NCBI GenBank assembly: GCA_910576385.1
Contig: CAJTIR010000001.1
Span: 62,001-126,000, forward strand
Direction: 5' to 3'
Origin: Lachnospiraceae bacterium
GTDB lineage: Bacteria > Bacillota > Clostridia > Lachnospirales > Lachnospiraceae
Length of the DNA stretch: 64,000 nt
Each line of letters begins with the position of its first letter. The first letter of the stretch is position 1. This document shows positions 35,591 to 44,265 of the stretch, piece by piece. The translations under genes and the position numbers were made by a program. The notes beneath the pieces are model-generated. The model was not told the DNA's origin. It did no database searches and saw only the letters and a program-made list of their open reading frames with translations.

Positions 35591-37315
35591 ATGGCAATGG
35601 ATATGACAGGAAGAAAATTATTTGTAAAAGCATTGTTAGAGGAGCATGTGGACACTGTATTTGCCTATCCAGGCGGTATGGTGACAGATATCTTAGATGA
35701 ATTATATAAACATGAGGAGATAGAGCTCGTCCTGCCGCGGCATGAGCAAGGGCTAATTCATGAGGCAGAAGGTTATTCCCGCGCCACTGGGAAAGTGGGA
35801 GTCTGTATTGTCACCAGCGGTCCAGGCGCTACAAATATCATAACAGGACTTGCGGATGCTCATTATGACAGTATTCCGCTGGTATGTATTACAGGACAGG
35901 TGCCCTTAAATCTGATTGGCAATGATGCCTTCCAGGAAGTGGACATTGTGGGCATGACCAGAAGTATTACCAAGTATGGCGTTACGGTTCAAGACCGCAA
36001 AGACCTTGGCAAGATCTTAAAAATGGCATTTCATATTGCCAGAACAGGAAGGCCAGGCCCCGTACTGATTGATTTGCCAAAGGATATCCAGACCTCAACA
36101 GGGCCGGGAGAATATCCACAATCTGTTTCCATTCGGGGTTATAAACCAAATGAGAGTGTTCATATCGGACAGTTGAAGAAAGGTTATAAGTTATTGAAAT
36201 CAGCAAAGAAACCATTATTTTTAGTTGGCGGCGGCGTTAATATTGCCAAAGCGAATGATAAATTGTTGCAATTAGTGGAAAAAACAAAGATTCCTGTAGT
36301 CACGACTGTGATGGGAAAAGGTGCTATTCCTGATGACAACCCTTATTATATTGGAAACAGTGGTATGCATGGCCGTTATGCGGCAAATATAGCCGTAGGA
36401 CAATGTGATGTGCTGTTTTCCATTGGGACAAGGTTTAACGACCGTATCACTGGAGATCTGAATGAGTTTGCGCCGAATGCACAGATTATCCATGTCGATA
36501 TAGATACCGCTTCCATATCAAGAAATGTGGTGGTGGATGTACCGATTGTGGCTGATGCAAATTTGGCGTTGGATAAGCTGTTGGAGTGGGCGGAACCCCA
36601 AAAGACAGAAGAATGGCTGGAGCAGATTCAGGAGTGGAATCAGAAAAATCCGTTGGAGATGCGCAGAGACAAGGGTATGACGCCGCAAATGATCTTAGAA
36701 CAGATCAATCAGCAGTTTTCAGAAGGAATTATTGTCACTGATGTTGGACAGCATCAGATGTGGGCCACTCAGTACATAGAGCTGAACGCAGACAAACAGT
36801 TTATCACTTCTGGTGGCTTAGGAACAATGGGCTTTGGATTTCCAGCGGCGATCGGAGCCAAAATTGGATGTCCAGATCAGTCGGTAATCTGTATCAGCGG
36901 AGATGGCGGTATGCAGATGAATATCCAGGAGCTGGCCACGGCGATGGCGCAGGAGGCCAATGTGATCGTCTGTATTTTTAATAATTATTATTTGGGAATG
37001 GTGCGTCAGATGCAGCAGCTTTTCTATGGGAAGCGTTATGAGGCTACTTGCCTGAGGAGAAGAAAAGGCTGCGCCAAGGACTGTAAAGGGCCTGGAACTG
37101 CCTGTCCTCCATATGAACCAGATTTTGTTAAGCTGGCAGAGAGCTATGGAGCCTGTGGAATCCGTGTTACCAAAGAAGAAGAGATTGTCCCTGCTTTGGA
37201 AAAGGCGAAACAGTGCAAGACGCCTGTATTGATTGAATTTATGATTGCCACAGAGGAGATTGTGCTTCCAATGGTTAAGGGCGGCAATCCAATGACGGAA
37301 ATGATTTTAAAATAG
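35591..37315 (+). CDS. ilvB: Acetolactate synthase, large (catalytic) subunit
   Basis: The 574-residue ThDP enzyme has the activating glutamate in LPRHEQGLIHEAEGY near residue 52, the Rossmann-like FAD/central domain and the ThDP-binding GDGGMQMN...N motif near 437-465. It joins two pyruvates (or pyruvate and 2-oxobutyrate) in the first common step of valine, leucine and isoleucine synthesis. A short insertion with four cysteines (487, 494, 498, 505) sits just after KRYEAT, where most homologues pass straight to PDFVKLAE. ilvN follows 21 bases later. Confidence 0.95.
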   Translation: MAMDMTGRKLFVKALLEEHVDTVFAYPGGMVTDILDELYKHEEIELVLPRHEQGLIHEAEGYSRATGKVGVCIVTSGPGATNIITGLADAHYDSIPLVCITGQVPLNLIGNDAFQEVDIVGMTRSITKYGVTVQDRKDLGKILKMAFHIARTGRPGPVLIDLPKDIQTSTGPGEYPQSVSIRGYKPNESVHIGQLKKGYKLLKSAKKPLFLVGGGVNIAKANDKLLQLVEKTKIPVVTTVMGKGAIPDDNPYYIGNSGMHGRYAANIAVGQCDVLFSIGTRFNDRITGDLNEFAPNAQIIHVDIDTASISRNVVVDVPIVADANLALDKLLEWAEPQKTEEWLEQIQEWNQKNPLEMRRDKGMTPQMILEQINQQFSEGIIVTDVGQHQMWATQYIELNADKQFITSGGLGTMGFGFPAAIGAKIGCPDQSVICISGDGGMQMNIQELATAMAQEANVIVCIFNNYYLGMVRQMQQLFYGKRYEATCLRRRKGCAKDCKGPGTACPPYEPDFVKLAESYGACGIRVTKEEEIVPALEKAKQCKTPVLIEFMIATEEIVLPMVKGGNPMTEMILK

Positions 37316-37336
37316 GGAGAGGAGGCAGGAACAGAG

Positions 37337-37858
37337 ATGAAAAACAGATGGATTGCATTGTATGTGGAAAATCAGGTAGGTGTCTTAGCCAAAGTTTCAG
37401 GTCTATTTTCTGGAAAAGCTTATAATCTGCAGAGCCTTACGGTGGGAACCACAGAAGATGAGACTGTGTCCCGTATGACGATCTGTGTTACTAGTGATGA
37501 TATTACTTTTGAGCAGATCAAAAAGCAGTTAAATCGTATGGTGGAGGTAATTAAGGTGATTGACCTTACCGATGTGCCCATTCATATGAAAGAAATTCTA
37601 TTTGCAAAAGTGAAAGACTGTACTGTTGCTGATAAGGCAGAACTTTTTCAGATCGCCCAGGTATTCCATGTGGAGGTATCTGATATCGGCAAGGACAGTG
37701 TACTTTTAGAATGTAAGATGACGGAACGGCGCAACAATGAGTTGATTGATCTTTTGCGGAGTAAGTTCAAACATATTGAAATTGTGCGGGGAGGAGCGGT
37801 AGCAATTGAATCCATCAGTACTTCCTGCGGTGGAAGGGCAGAGTATTTTCGGAAATAA
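37337..37858 (+). CDS. ilvN: Acetolactate synthase, small regulatory subunit
   Basis: The 173-residue protein begins RWIALYVENQVGVLAKVSGLFSGKAYNLQSLTVG, an ACT domain that binds valine and confers feedback inhibition on the large subunit. A second ACT-like half follows (KEILFAKVKDCTVADKAELFQIAQVFHVEVSDIG), the normal two-domain layout. It is in one operon with ilvB. Confidence 0.94.
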   Translation: MKNRWIALYVENQVGVLAKVSGLFSGKAYNLQSLTVGTTEDETVSRMTICVTSDDITFEQIKKQLNRMVEVIKVIDLTDVPIHMKEILFAKVKDCTVADKAELFQIAQVFHVEVSDIGKDSVLLECKMTERRNNELIDLLRSKFKHIEIVRGGAVAIESISTSCGGRAEYFRK

Positions 37859-37981
37859 TATGACAGTGTTTTTATTCCGTGTCAAGATGTGCAGAATCGT
37901 ATGTACACGATGATTTCAGTGGAGACGAAAGTGATTGGAGATGGGTTATTTGCCCCAATAGCAAATGGAAAGGTGGTAGGT

Positions 37982-38503
37982 ATGCGGAAAATTTTAGTTG
38001 TTGTGGATATGCAGAAAGATTTTATTGATGGCGCTCTGGGAACAGTAGAGGCACAAAAGATTGTAAAGCCTGTTATCGAAAAAATGAAATGCTATGACAG
38101 ACCAGATATCTATGTCACTCGTGATACACACAGTGAAAATTATCTGGAAACCGCTGAGGGGAAGAAACTTCCAGTAGTCCATTGTGTCCGTGGGACAAAG
38201 GGCTGGCAGCTTCATCCAGAGGTTGAAGCTCTCACAGGGCCTTCCCATATATTGGATAAGCCAACCTTTGGTTCCCTGGAATTGATGGAATTGCTGCGGC
38301 AGGAGAACGAAAAGGAGCCGTTGGAAATTGAGCTGGTGGGGCTGTGCACCGATATCTGTGTGGTTTCCAATGCGATGCTGTTTAAGGCGGCGATGCCAGA
38401 GATATCGATTCGGGTAGATCCATTGTGTTGTGCTGGAGTGACGCCAGAGTCCCATCAAGCCGCATTGCTGACGATGGAAATGTGTCAGATTGAGATTGTT
38501 TAA
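37982..38503 (+). CDS. Cysteine hydrolase (isochorismatase/nicotinamidase family)
   Basis: The start is ATG 37982, preceded by AAAGGTGG; the open frame upstream to 37889 has no site. The 173-residue protein shows the family triad: Asp in VVVDMQKDFI (residue 9), Lys in RGTKGWQLHPE and the nucleophile Cys in LVGLCTDICVVSNA. It hydrolyses an amide or vinyl ether. Size and the D-K-C layout fit a nicotinamidase, but the metal-binding DxHxxH is changed to TRDTHSENY, so it may have another substrate. Confidence 0.8.
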   Translation: MRKILVVVDMQKDFIDGALGTVEAQKIVKPVIEKMKCYDRPDIYVTRDTHSENYLETAEGKKLPVVHCVRGTKGWQLHPEVEALTGPSHILDKPTFGSLELMELLRQENEKEPLEIELVGLCTDICVVSNAMLFKAAMPEISIRVDPLCCAGVTPESHQAALLTMEMCQIEIV

Positions 38504-38537
38504 GAGGGTATTTTATATAAAGATCAGAGGCGCTCTG

Positions 38538-38665
38538 CGTTTTTGCAAACGGCAGCCAATAAAATTATATCAGAAGTATGAGAGAAAAGCCTTCGGCGGA
38601 TTACAGAGATACAGAAAAGGCATGTAAGGCCAATCTGTGTCCCTATAATCTGTTGGAGGTATTTT
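38538..38665 (+). promoter_or_regulatory. Possible recurrent leader element, copy D (partial)
   Basis: GCAAAC, AAAAGCCTTCGGCGGATTACAG and a following 15-position stem (ATTACAGAGATACAG with CTGTGTCCCTATAAT, 13 pairs) recall the 3' block of copies A and B. No plus-strand gene follows, since the next gene is convergent, so this is either a 3' UTR structure or a stranded relic. Confidence 0.3.
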
Positions 38666-38690
38666 TAAAAGTATAGAAAGAATTTCTGAG

Positions 38691-38739
38691 TTTTTCTAAT
38701 AGGATTGGCGCCTTTGACATCCCAATCCTGTTAGAAAAA
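38691..38739. terminator. Bidirectional terminator
   Basis: TTTTTCTAATAGGATTGG (38691-38708) pairs with the arm 38722-38739 with one mismatch or G-U. A-rich and T-rich ends flank the stem on opposite sides, so it can serve both the cysteine hydrolase and the convergent flavin reductase gene. Confidence 0.7.
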
Positions 38740-38758
38740 ATATTATGGGCAGGGAAAA

Positions 38759-39274
38759 TTATCTTGCAAGGACGTCTGTGATTTCTCCTACATAGAGCGT
38801 ATGTAAGTTACCGTCATCCTTACCAGAATACCATTTTTCTTTAATCTCAGGAAGTAAGAAATGTGCTTCTGTGATGGGGACGGCCGCCATTTTCTTACAG
38901 AGGAAGATAAAGTTGCTCTCATCCACATAGGGAATATTGCCTTTGTAATCGACATTAAGACCGGAAGTTTTAAATTTATCTTCCTGTCTGCCAGACACCA
39001 CTCCAAAATATTTCAAGTCGTTTAAATATTTTTTTTCAAAAAAATTGCAGGAAAAATACTCCTCTTTATCTATAAATTCCTTGGTATATCGGTTTTCGCG
39101 TACAAAAATAAAGGCAACATTTTTCCCCCACAGAACACCTAATCCGCCCCAGCTTGCAGTCATGGCATTTGTTTTTTCCTGCCCACCTGCGGCAATCAGC
39201 ATCCACTCACTGGAAATCTTGGTAAAAGGATTAAGCTCTAACAATTCTATTGGGTATGGCTGAAATTGATGCAT
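38759..39274 (-). CDS. Flavin reductase family protein (FMN-binding split barrel)
   Basis: The 171-residue protein carries EWMLIAAGGQEKTNAMTASWGGLGVLWGKNVAFIFVRENRYT, the flavin-phosphate-binding segment of the flavin reductase-like/flavoredoxin family, and a SGRQEDKF loop. Members bind FMN and transfer electrons from NAD(P)H or other donors in the anaerobe cytoplasm. AAAGGAGAG precedes the ATG. It is a single gene flanked by a shared terminator. Confidence 0.87.
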   Translation of the reverse strand: MHQFQPYPIELLELNPFTKISSEWMLIAAGGQEKTNAMTASWGGLGVLWGKNVAFIFVRENRYTKEFIDKEEYFSCNFFEKKYLNDLKYFGVVSGRQEDKFKTSGLNVDYKGNIPYVDESNFIFLCKKMAAVPITEAHFLLPEIKEKWYSGKDDGNLHTLYVGEITDVLAR

Positions 39275-39560
39275 AATATCTCTCCTTTACTGAATAATTA
39301 TATAGTATTAGTATACATCATTTTATGAATTTTGCCTACAGAAATATGAAAAAACAAATGAATCGTTGCAGTTTACTTATAAGTGAGAAATGTTTTCTTC
39401 TCCCATATAAAATAAGGTTATGGAAAGTATAAGTCTTAAGAATAATCTTGACAGGTTTGGAAAAAAGTATAATAATTGATAAAAAGTATTTTGAGAAGAG
39501 GCAGGCAGCTTTGAAAGTGATGGAGTGGGACTGCAGGAAAATTAGGATGGAGGAGACATT

Positions 39561-40625
39561 ATGGAAATCAAATTTGTAAAAAGAGATCAATTAAAAGACA
39601 AACCAGATCAGAAAAATCTAGGATTCGGTAAGTATATGACGGACTATATGTTTGTGATGGATTGGGACAAGGGGATTGGCTGGCATGATGCGAGGATTGA
39701 GCCATACGGACCAGTAGAAATCAGCCCTTCCTGTGTGACACTACATTATGCCCAGGAAACATTTGAGGGATTGAAGGCATATCGCACCGAGGAAGATAGG
39801 ATTTTATTGTTCCGTCCAGATATGAACGCTAAAAGAATGATTAATTCTAACACTAGACTATGTATGCCAGGATTTCCAGAAGATATGTTTGTGGAAGCGA
39901 TCGAAGAACTGGTAAAGGTGGAGAGAGATTGGATTCCCTCAGAGCCGGGAACTTCTCTTTATATTCGTCCCTTTGTGTTCGCAACAGAATCTGCCCTAGG
40001 TGTACATATGGCAATTTCCTATAAATTTATGATCATCTGTTGTCCGGTAGGCGCATATTATCCAGAGGGTATCAATCCAGTAAAGATTTTAGTTGAGGAT
40101 GAATTGGTGCGTGCCGTAAAGGGAGGAACAGGAGATACCAAGTGCGGCGGCAACTATGCAGCCTCTATTTTGGGACAAGTAAGAGCAGAAGAGAAGGGCT
40201 GTACACAGGTGTTGTGGCTGGATGGCGTCCACAGAAAGTATGTGGAAGAGGTTGGCACCATGAATATTATGTTTAAAATCAATGGTGAGATCTATACCGC
40301 GCCCACAGAGGGAACGGTACTTCCAGGCGTTACCAGAGATTCCATTATCCATATCTTGAAAGACTGGGGCTATCAGGTAAATGAGACACATTTATCTGTA
40401 GATGATTTGATGAAGGCTGGACATGACGGGACTTTAGAGGAAGCCTTTGGAACCGGAACAGCAGCAGTCATTTCCCCAGTGGGAGAATTTAGATACAAAG
40501 ATGATGTTGTGACAGTAAATGATTTTAAGATTGGAGAACTGACACAGAAGTTATATGATTATCTGACAGGGATTCAGTGGGGAAGCGTAGAAGATAAGTA
40601 TGGTTGGACTAGAGAAGTAAAATAG
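39561..40625 (+). CDS. ilvE: Branched-chain amino acid aminotransferase
   Basis: The 354-residue class IV PLP aminotransferase has the cofactor lysine Lys194 in GDTKCGGNYAAS, ETFEGLKAY near the substrate pocket and VEEVGTMNIMF. Its length and the GG.KCGGNYAASL motif place it in the eukaryote-like BCAT subgroup, not the shorter E. coli type. It performs the last step of leucine, isoleucine and valine synthesis, in line with the ilvBN operon 1.7 kb upstream. A TTGACA sits near 39449, with TATAAT only 14 bases further, so the promoter spacing is not ideal. Confidence 0.94.
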   Translation: MEIKFVKRDQLKDKPDQKNLGFGKYMTDYMFVMDWDKGIGWHDARIEPYGPVEISPSCVTLHYAQETFEGLKAYRTEEDRILLFRPDMNAKRMINSNTRLCMPGFPEDMFVEAIEELVKVERDWIPSEPGTSLYIRPFVFATESALGVHMAISYKFMIICCPVGAYYPEGINPVKILVEDELVRAVKGGTGDTKCGGNYAASILGQVRAEEKGCTQVLWLDGVHRKYVEEVGTMNIMFKINGEIYTAPTEGTVLPGVTRDSIIHILKDWGYQVNETHLSVDDLMKAGHDGTLEEAFGTGTAAVISPVGEFRYKDDVVTVNDFKIGELTQKLYDYLTGIQWGSVEDKYGWTREVK

Positions 40626-40726
40626 ATACGAAAGCCTTGGCAGAGACGTATGACAGTTTGGCTGGCTTGTTTGTGGCTTCGGGTTTTGAATAGTTACGAT
40701 GGGTTAATATTAAAGTAATAAATTGA

Positions 40727-40774
40727 AAAGGACTGCTGCATCAATGATTAATTTGGTGCAGTTAGTCTTTTTTA
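40727..40774 (+). terminator. Intrinsic terminator of ilvE
   Basis: AAAAGGACTGCTGCATCAA pairs, with small interruptions, with TTGGTGCAGTTAGTCTTTTTT, giving a hairpin with a T6 tail. The remaining 317-base gap before the next gene shows nothing else. Confidence 0.75.
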
Positions 40775-40942
40775 ATTATTTAGGAAAATTCTACGGATTT
40801 TTTATAAATTTTTAAGAAAGAAGTAGAATGAAATTAAAGATTATTTCAAAAACTAATGTTAATATATGTTTGTGAAAGACATAAGATTGAAATGACCTGT
40901 TGTTTGCACAGGAAAATTAATGATAAGAAAAGAGTGAGGTCT

Positions 40943-41131
40943 ATGAGGAAAAAGAGAGATAAATTTGCATGTGTCAACGGAGAGAAAAGTCGTAGCAATA
41001 TGATTGTACTGGCCATAGCAGTGTTGGCAATCTGTATCAGCGGCGCACTGTGTGCAAGAAAATTGCAGATGGATCAAAAATATATTAGCCAGTATGAGGA
41101 TTACAGCATTCACACAGAGGCGTTGGCATAG
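40943..41131 (+). CDS. Small single-pass membrane protein, FtsB/DivIC-like in layout
   Basis: Starting at ATG 40943 (GAGTGAGGT upstream) the 62-residue protein has a basic N-terminus, one transmembrane helix (about 24-42) and a short outer tail KLQMDQKYISQYEDYSIHTEALA. The layout recalls the divisome proteins FtsB/DivIC, but the long coiled coil they need is absent. It is either a truncated copy or an unrelated small membrane protein. A clean terminator follows. Confidence 0.5.
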   Translation: MRKKRDKFACVNGEKSRSNMIVLAIAVLAICISGALCARKLQMDQKYISQYEDYSIHTEALA

Positions 41132-41138
41132 GTAAGAC

Positions 41139-41165
41139 AAATCCCGCGGAAGCGGGATTTTTTTA
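41139..41165 (+). terminator. Intrinsic terminator
   Basis: AAATCCCGC, loop GGAA, GCGGGATTT with a run of T directly after; it ends the small membrane protein transcript. Confidence 0.88.
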
Positions 41166-41218
41166 GGTCATTGATCTTTTGGCAGGAAATGGAATCTGTT
41201 CTGTTAGATACTAAAATG

Positions 41219-41240
41219 ACAGCACCCTTTGAGGTGCTGT
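41219..41240. repeat. Short hairpin in the leader of the split SleC-like gene
   Basis: ACAGCACC (41219-41226) and GGTGCTGT (41233-41240) are perfectly complementary with a 6-base loop, 40 bases before the ATG. There is no T-run. It could be an operator or a mRNA structure. Confidence 0.4.
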
Positions 41241-41280
41241 GGCATAAACTATCAATAAGTGTAGAAATTTAGAGGTGTTT

Positions 41281-41964
41281 ATGCAGAATCAGAAATTACG
41301 GGCAGCACAGGTGAATCATGTAGATCAAGGAACTTTGAAAGTTGAGGTAACTTCCACGGTAGGAATGATTCCGGTAGAAAATGCAAGAATTACCATTTCT
41401 TATACTGGAGATCCTCAGAATACTTTAGAGCAGCTCAATACCAATACAGAAGGACAGACAGAGACAGTGGAATTGGCAGCGCCGCCACTCGAATACAGTA
41501 TGGAGCCGGAACAGTCACAGCCATATGCAGAGTATACGGTGGAGGTGGAGGCAGAGGGCTATCGCCCAGTAAATATTGAGGGAGTAGATGTATTTTCTGG
41601 TGAGCTTTCTCTGCAGAATGTGCGGATGGAACCTCTGGAGGTGTCAGAAGAGCTGAAGAATATTGTGATTCCGGCAAATACTTTGTTTGGAAATTTTCCG
41701 CCCAAGATTGCGGAGGCAGAGATTAAGCCTGTAGATGAGAGTGGAGAGATTGTCTTAAGCCGGGTTGTGGTGCCAGAATATGTGGTGGTACATGATGGGA
41801 CGCCAGGAGATTCCACAGCAGGAGATTATTATGTAAGATATAAAGATTATATCAAAAATGTTGCATCCAGTGAGATTTATGCCACCTGGCCAGACAGCAC
41901 CATTCGCGCCAATATTCTTGCCATTATGTCCTTTACGCTCAATCGTGTATATACGGAGTGGTAA
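41281..41964 (+). pseudogene. SleC-like spore cortex-lytic protein, 5' part (interrupted gene)
   Basis: The ATG at 41281 follows AGAGGTG. The 227 codons encode a pro-domain (TLKVEVTSTVGMIPVENARITIS, LAAPPLEYSMEPEQ...YAEYTVEVEAEGYRPV), then NTLFGNFPPKIAEAEIKP, VVPEYVVVHDGTP and the start of the catalytic-type domain RYKDYIKNVASSEIYATWP...AIMSFTLNRVYTEW. This follows SleC and its paralogues in order. The frame then hits TAA within the junction at 41962, where homologues continue with WYR.KGYDFTITSSTAYDHKW. That continuation is found in frame 8.77 kb downstream at 50731. SleC-type proteins hydrolyse spore cortex during germination. Confidence 0.88.
41957..41963. other. attL: left junction core of the integrated element
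   Basis: The core AGTGGTA at 41957-41963 is shared with the right junction at 50726-50732, inside the wider match TACG(G/A)AGTGGTA. Bases to the left belong to the SleC-like gene. Bases to the right (ACTTCGTATCATGTGATT) form one arm of the inferred attP. Confidence 0.85.
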
Positions 41965-42010
41965 CTTCGTATCATGTGATTTTGGATTTGAGGCTTTGAA
42001 ACAATATAAA

Positions 42011-42556
42011 TTAGGATAAAGTGGTAACAGACAAGCTTTTGCGATATCCGATGACAGCAATAATAACGTCAACACAAAATAGAAAAGAAGCTATGGAATA
42101 GATGAATTGGGCTTTTCTCGTTATCATTCCCTCACGGTTTAAGTTCTGAAAAGCTGCAATGGCAAATAAGCCAGTAAGACCAATACTCAAAGCATCCAGC
42201 AGCAGTAACACGAAAGAGATGCCGATTGTGAATATCATAACCATACACAGTATTCCAATCATAAAGATAAAGATATACGCTGGTATTTGAATGAGTTTTA
42301 CAATCATATTGGCGCGGGCAAGATCTGTGGCATGAAAACAGCCATTTCTGGCCTGAATCATAAAAATGATATTTAAGATATACATGACTGCACCAAATAA
42401 CAACAACAAAATCAGTGGAACAAACACAGAATTGTGAAAGAGATATTTCCATATCCATGTAATGAATTTACTTTTGTCGCTGGCAATCAGCATCACTGGC
42501 AATATAGCAATCAAATAGATAAAAATGGTATTTCCTATTGCAACAATTTTTTTCAC
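42011..42556 (-). CDS. Polytopic membrane protein of unknown function
   Basis: The GTG at 42556 is taken as start because AGGAGA lies seven bases upstream of it; an ATG seven codons earlier precedes that site. The 181-residue protein has five predicted helices with short loops and ends in RKSLSVTTLS. I do not recognise a family with confidence. It is the leftmost gene of the integrated element and reads toward attL, ending 47 bases from it. Confidence 0.6.
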   Translation of the reverse strand: MKKIVAIGNTIFIYLIAILPVMLIASDKSKFITWIWKYLFHNSVFVPLILLLLFGAVMYILNIIFMIQARNGCFHATDLARANMIVKLIQIPAYIFIFMIGILCMVMIFTIGISFVLLLLDALSIGLTGLFAIAAFQNLNREGMITRKAQFIYSIASFLFCVDVIIAVIGYRKSLSVTTLS

Positions 42557-42678
42557 AGATAATCTCCTAATAACCATTATTTGTACAAGCCATGTAATGG
42601 CAGAAACTTTATCATGAATTATAACATAAGTATTAGGTTATGGGATAATAATTGTAAAATAAAAAAACTTAAAATTTT

Positions 42679-42872
42679 CTTTGAGTGTTCCATTTTTATA
42701 ATAACTGAGATTTTAGTCCCAAAAGGTCTTGCTGCCTTTGGCAGCATAGACATCTTGCACAAAAAGCGTCTGGAAAGCTAGCTTTCCAGAGCGCTTTTAT
42801 GTGCAAAGTGTTTCCATCGCAAAGCAATGGAAACCTTTTGGGACTATGAATTACAAAATATGGGATCTCAAA
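42679..42872. mobile_element. MITE-like element, copy 1 (194 bp)
   Basis: The ends are TTTGAGTGTTCC and GGGATCTCAAA. The element is flanked by the perfect 9-bp direct repeat AAAATTTTC (42670-42678 and 42873-42881). Inside, AGTCCCAAAAGG and CCTTTTGGGACT form a perfect 12-bp closing stem. It encloses three hairpins: GCTGCC/GGCAGC, a long one opened by TTGCACA/TGTGCAA, and TTTCCAT/ATGGAAA. It has no coding capacity. Copies 2 and 3 are at 52751 and 62905. It lies inside the integrated element, just upstream of the methyltransferase. Confidence 0.88.
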
Positions 42873-42988
42873 AAAATTTTCAAATTGTAATGTTGGGTAA
42901 AGTATAATATAATAGAAGCTCTCGAACTTTTCAAAAATTGTTAGAACATTAAGCAAATTAAGGTGTTTATAGAAGGGAAATTTATTAT

Positions 42989-44260
42989 ATGGATATGTTT
43001 TTACAAACGGATAACAGTTCTACATTTGTAGATAATATGTCGTTGCCAATTCACAGATGGTTTCGATATTCGGCTGGTTTCTCCGCCCAGTGGGTAGAAG
43101 AGACTATTCTAACTTATCAATCCCAGTCGTCGAAAAATAATACAATAAAAGTTCTGGATCCTTTTGCTGGTTCGGGTACAACATTGTTATCCTGTGATAA
43201 GCTAGGTGTTAAGTCTTATGGTTATGAGTCACATCCACTTGTATATAAAATTGCGGAGAGAAAATTACTTTGGTCAACAGATGCAGATGAATTTTTAGAA
43301 ATTGCTAATCAGGTTTTGATGCTTGCCCAAAATGATCATATGAAAAGTGATGAATATCCTAATATTGTTTTAAAATGTTATGATGAAAAAAATTTGGCAG
43401 AGATTGATCGTTTAAAAAGAGCATTAATTTCTTATGGCGATAGTTTCTCACCAGGTTATCAATTGTCGTGGTTGGCTTTTGTTTCCATGTTACGAGCTTC
43501 TTCTCATGCTGGAACTGCAACATGGCAATATATCTTACCTAATAAGAAAAAAGCAAAAGTATTGACTGCATTTGATGCATTTTCCAGGCAAGTTGCTATG
43601 ATGTATGAAGATTTGAAAATATATCAGGAAAGTGAAGCAAAGCCCGGCTCTAAATTGATAAAACATGATGCTAGAGAACAATCACCAATAGAAAGAAATA
43701 GTATTGATCTTGTAGTAACATCACCGCCTTACGCAAATAATTATGATTATGCAGATGCAACAAGATTGGAATTATCAGTATTGGGAGAGATAAATTCCTG
43801 GGGAGAATTACAGAGTAAGATCAGGCCAGGATTGGTGCGGTCCTGTACGCAGATGGTTTCAAAACAGAGAAAAGATACTTTTCATTATTTACAAGATCCT
43901 CTTCTTCAACCAATATATAATGAAATTTTAGAGGTGTGTACAAAGTTAGATTTGGAAAAAGAAAATCATGGCGGTAAGAAAAACTATCATACTATGATTG
44001 CCTTATATTTCTTGGATTTAGCGAAAGTATGGCATCATTTAAGATATGTTTGTAAAGAAGGGGCTACTGTCTGTTTTGTAATCGGGGATTCTGCACCATA
44101 TGGAGTGTATGTTCCTGTGGATGAATGGTTGGGACGATTGGCGGTTGCTGCAGGGTTTAAAGAATTTTATTTTGAAAAAACAAGAGATCGAAACATAAAA
44201 TGGAAAAACAGAAAGCACAGAGTTCCTCTGAAAGAAGGACGATTATGGATAAGGGGGTAA
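42989..44260 (+). CDS. DNA methyltransferase (N4-cytosine or N6-adenine type)
   Basis: The 423-residue protein has the SAM-binding motif DPFAGSG at 57-63 with a following acidic residue (YGYESHP), and the catalytic motif TSPPY at 244-248. SPPY is compatible with N4-cytosine or N6-adenine methylation of DNA. Motif I precedes motif IV, the order of alpha/gamma rather than beta amino-methyltransferases. The next gene, six bases away, looks like the cognate restriction enzyme, so this is the modification half of a type II-like system on the integrated element. Target sequence unknown. Confidence 0.85.
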   Translation: MDMFLQTDNSSTFVDNMSLPIHRWFRYSAGFSAQWVEETILTYQSQSSKNNTIKVLDPFAGSGTTLLSCDKLGVKSYGYESHPLVYKIAERKLLWSTDADEFLEIANQVLMLAQNDHMKSDEYPNIVLKCYDEKNLAEIDRLKRALISYGDSFSPGYQLSWLAFVSMLRASSHAGTATWQYILPNKKKAKVLTAFDAFSRQVAMMYEDLKIYQESEAKPGSKLIKHDAREQSPIERNSIDLVVTSPPYANNYDYADATRLELSVLGEINSWGELQSKIRPGLVRSCTQMVSKQRKDTFHYLQDPLLQPIYNEILEVCTKLDLEKENHGGKKNYHTMIALYFLDLAKVWHHLRYVCKEGATVCFVIGDSAPYGVYVPVDEWLGRLAVAAGFKEFYFEKTRDRNIKWKNRKHRVPLKEGRLWIRG

Positions 44261-44265
44261 TTGAG

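Noticed and set aside
39275-39560. T-box leader before ilvE
   Set aside because: No T-box consensus or terminator/antiterminator pair was seen; only an imperfectly spaced promoter.
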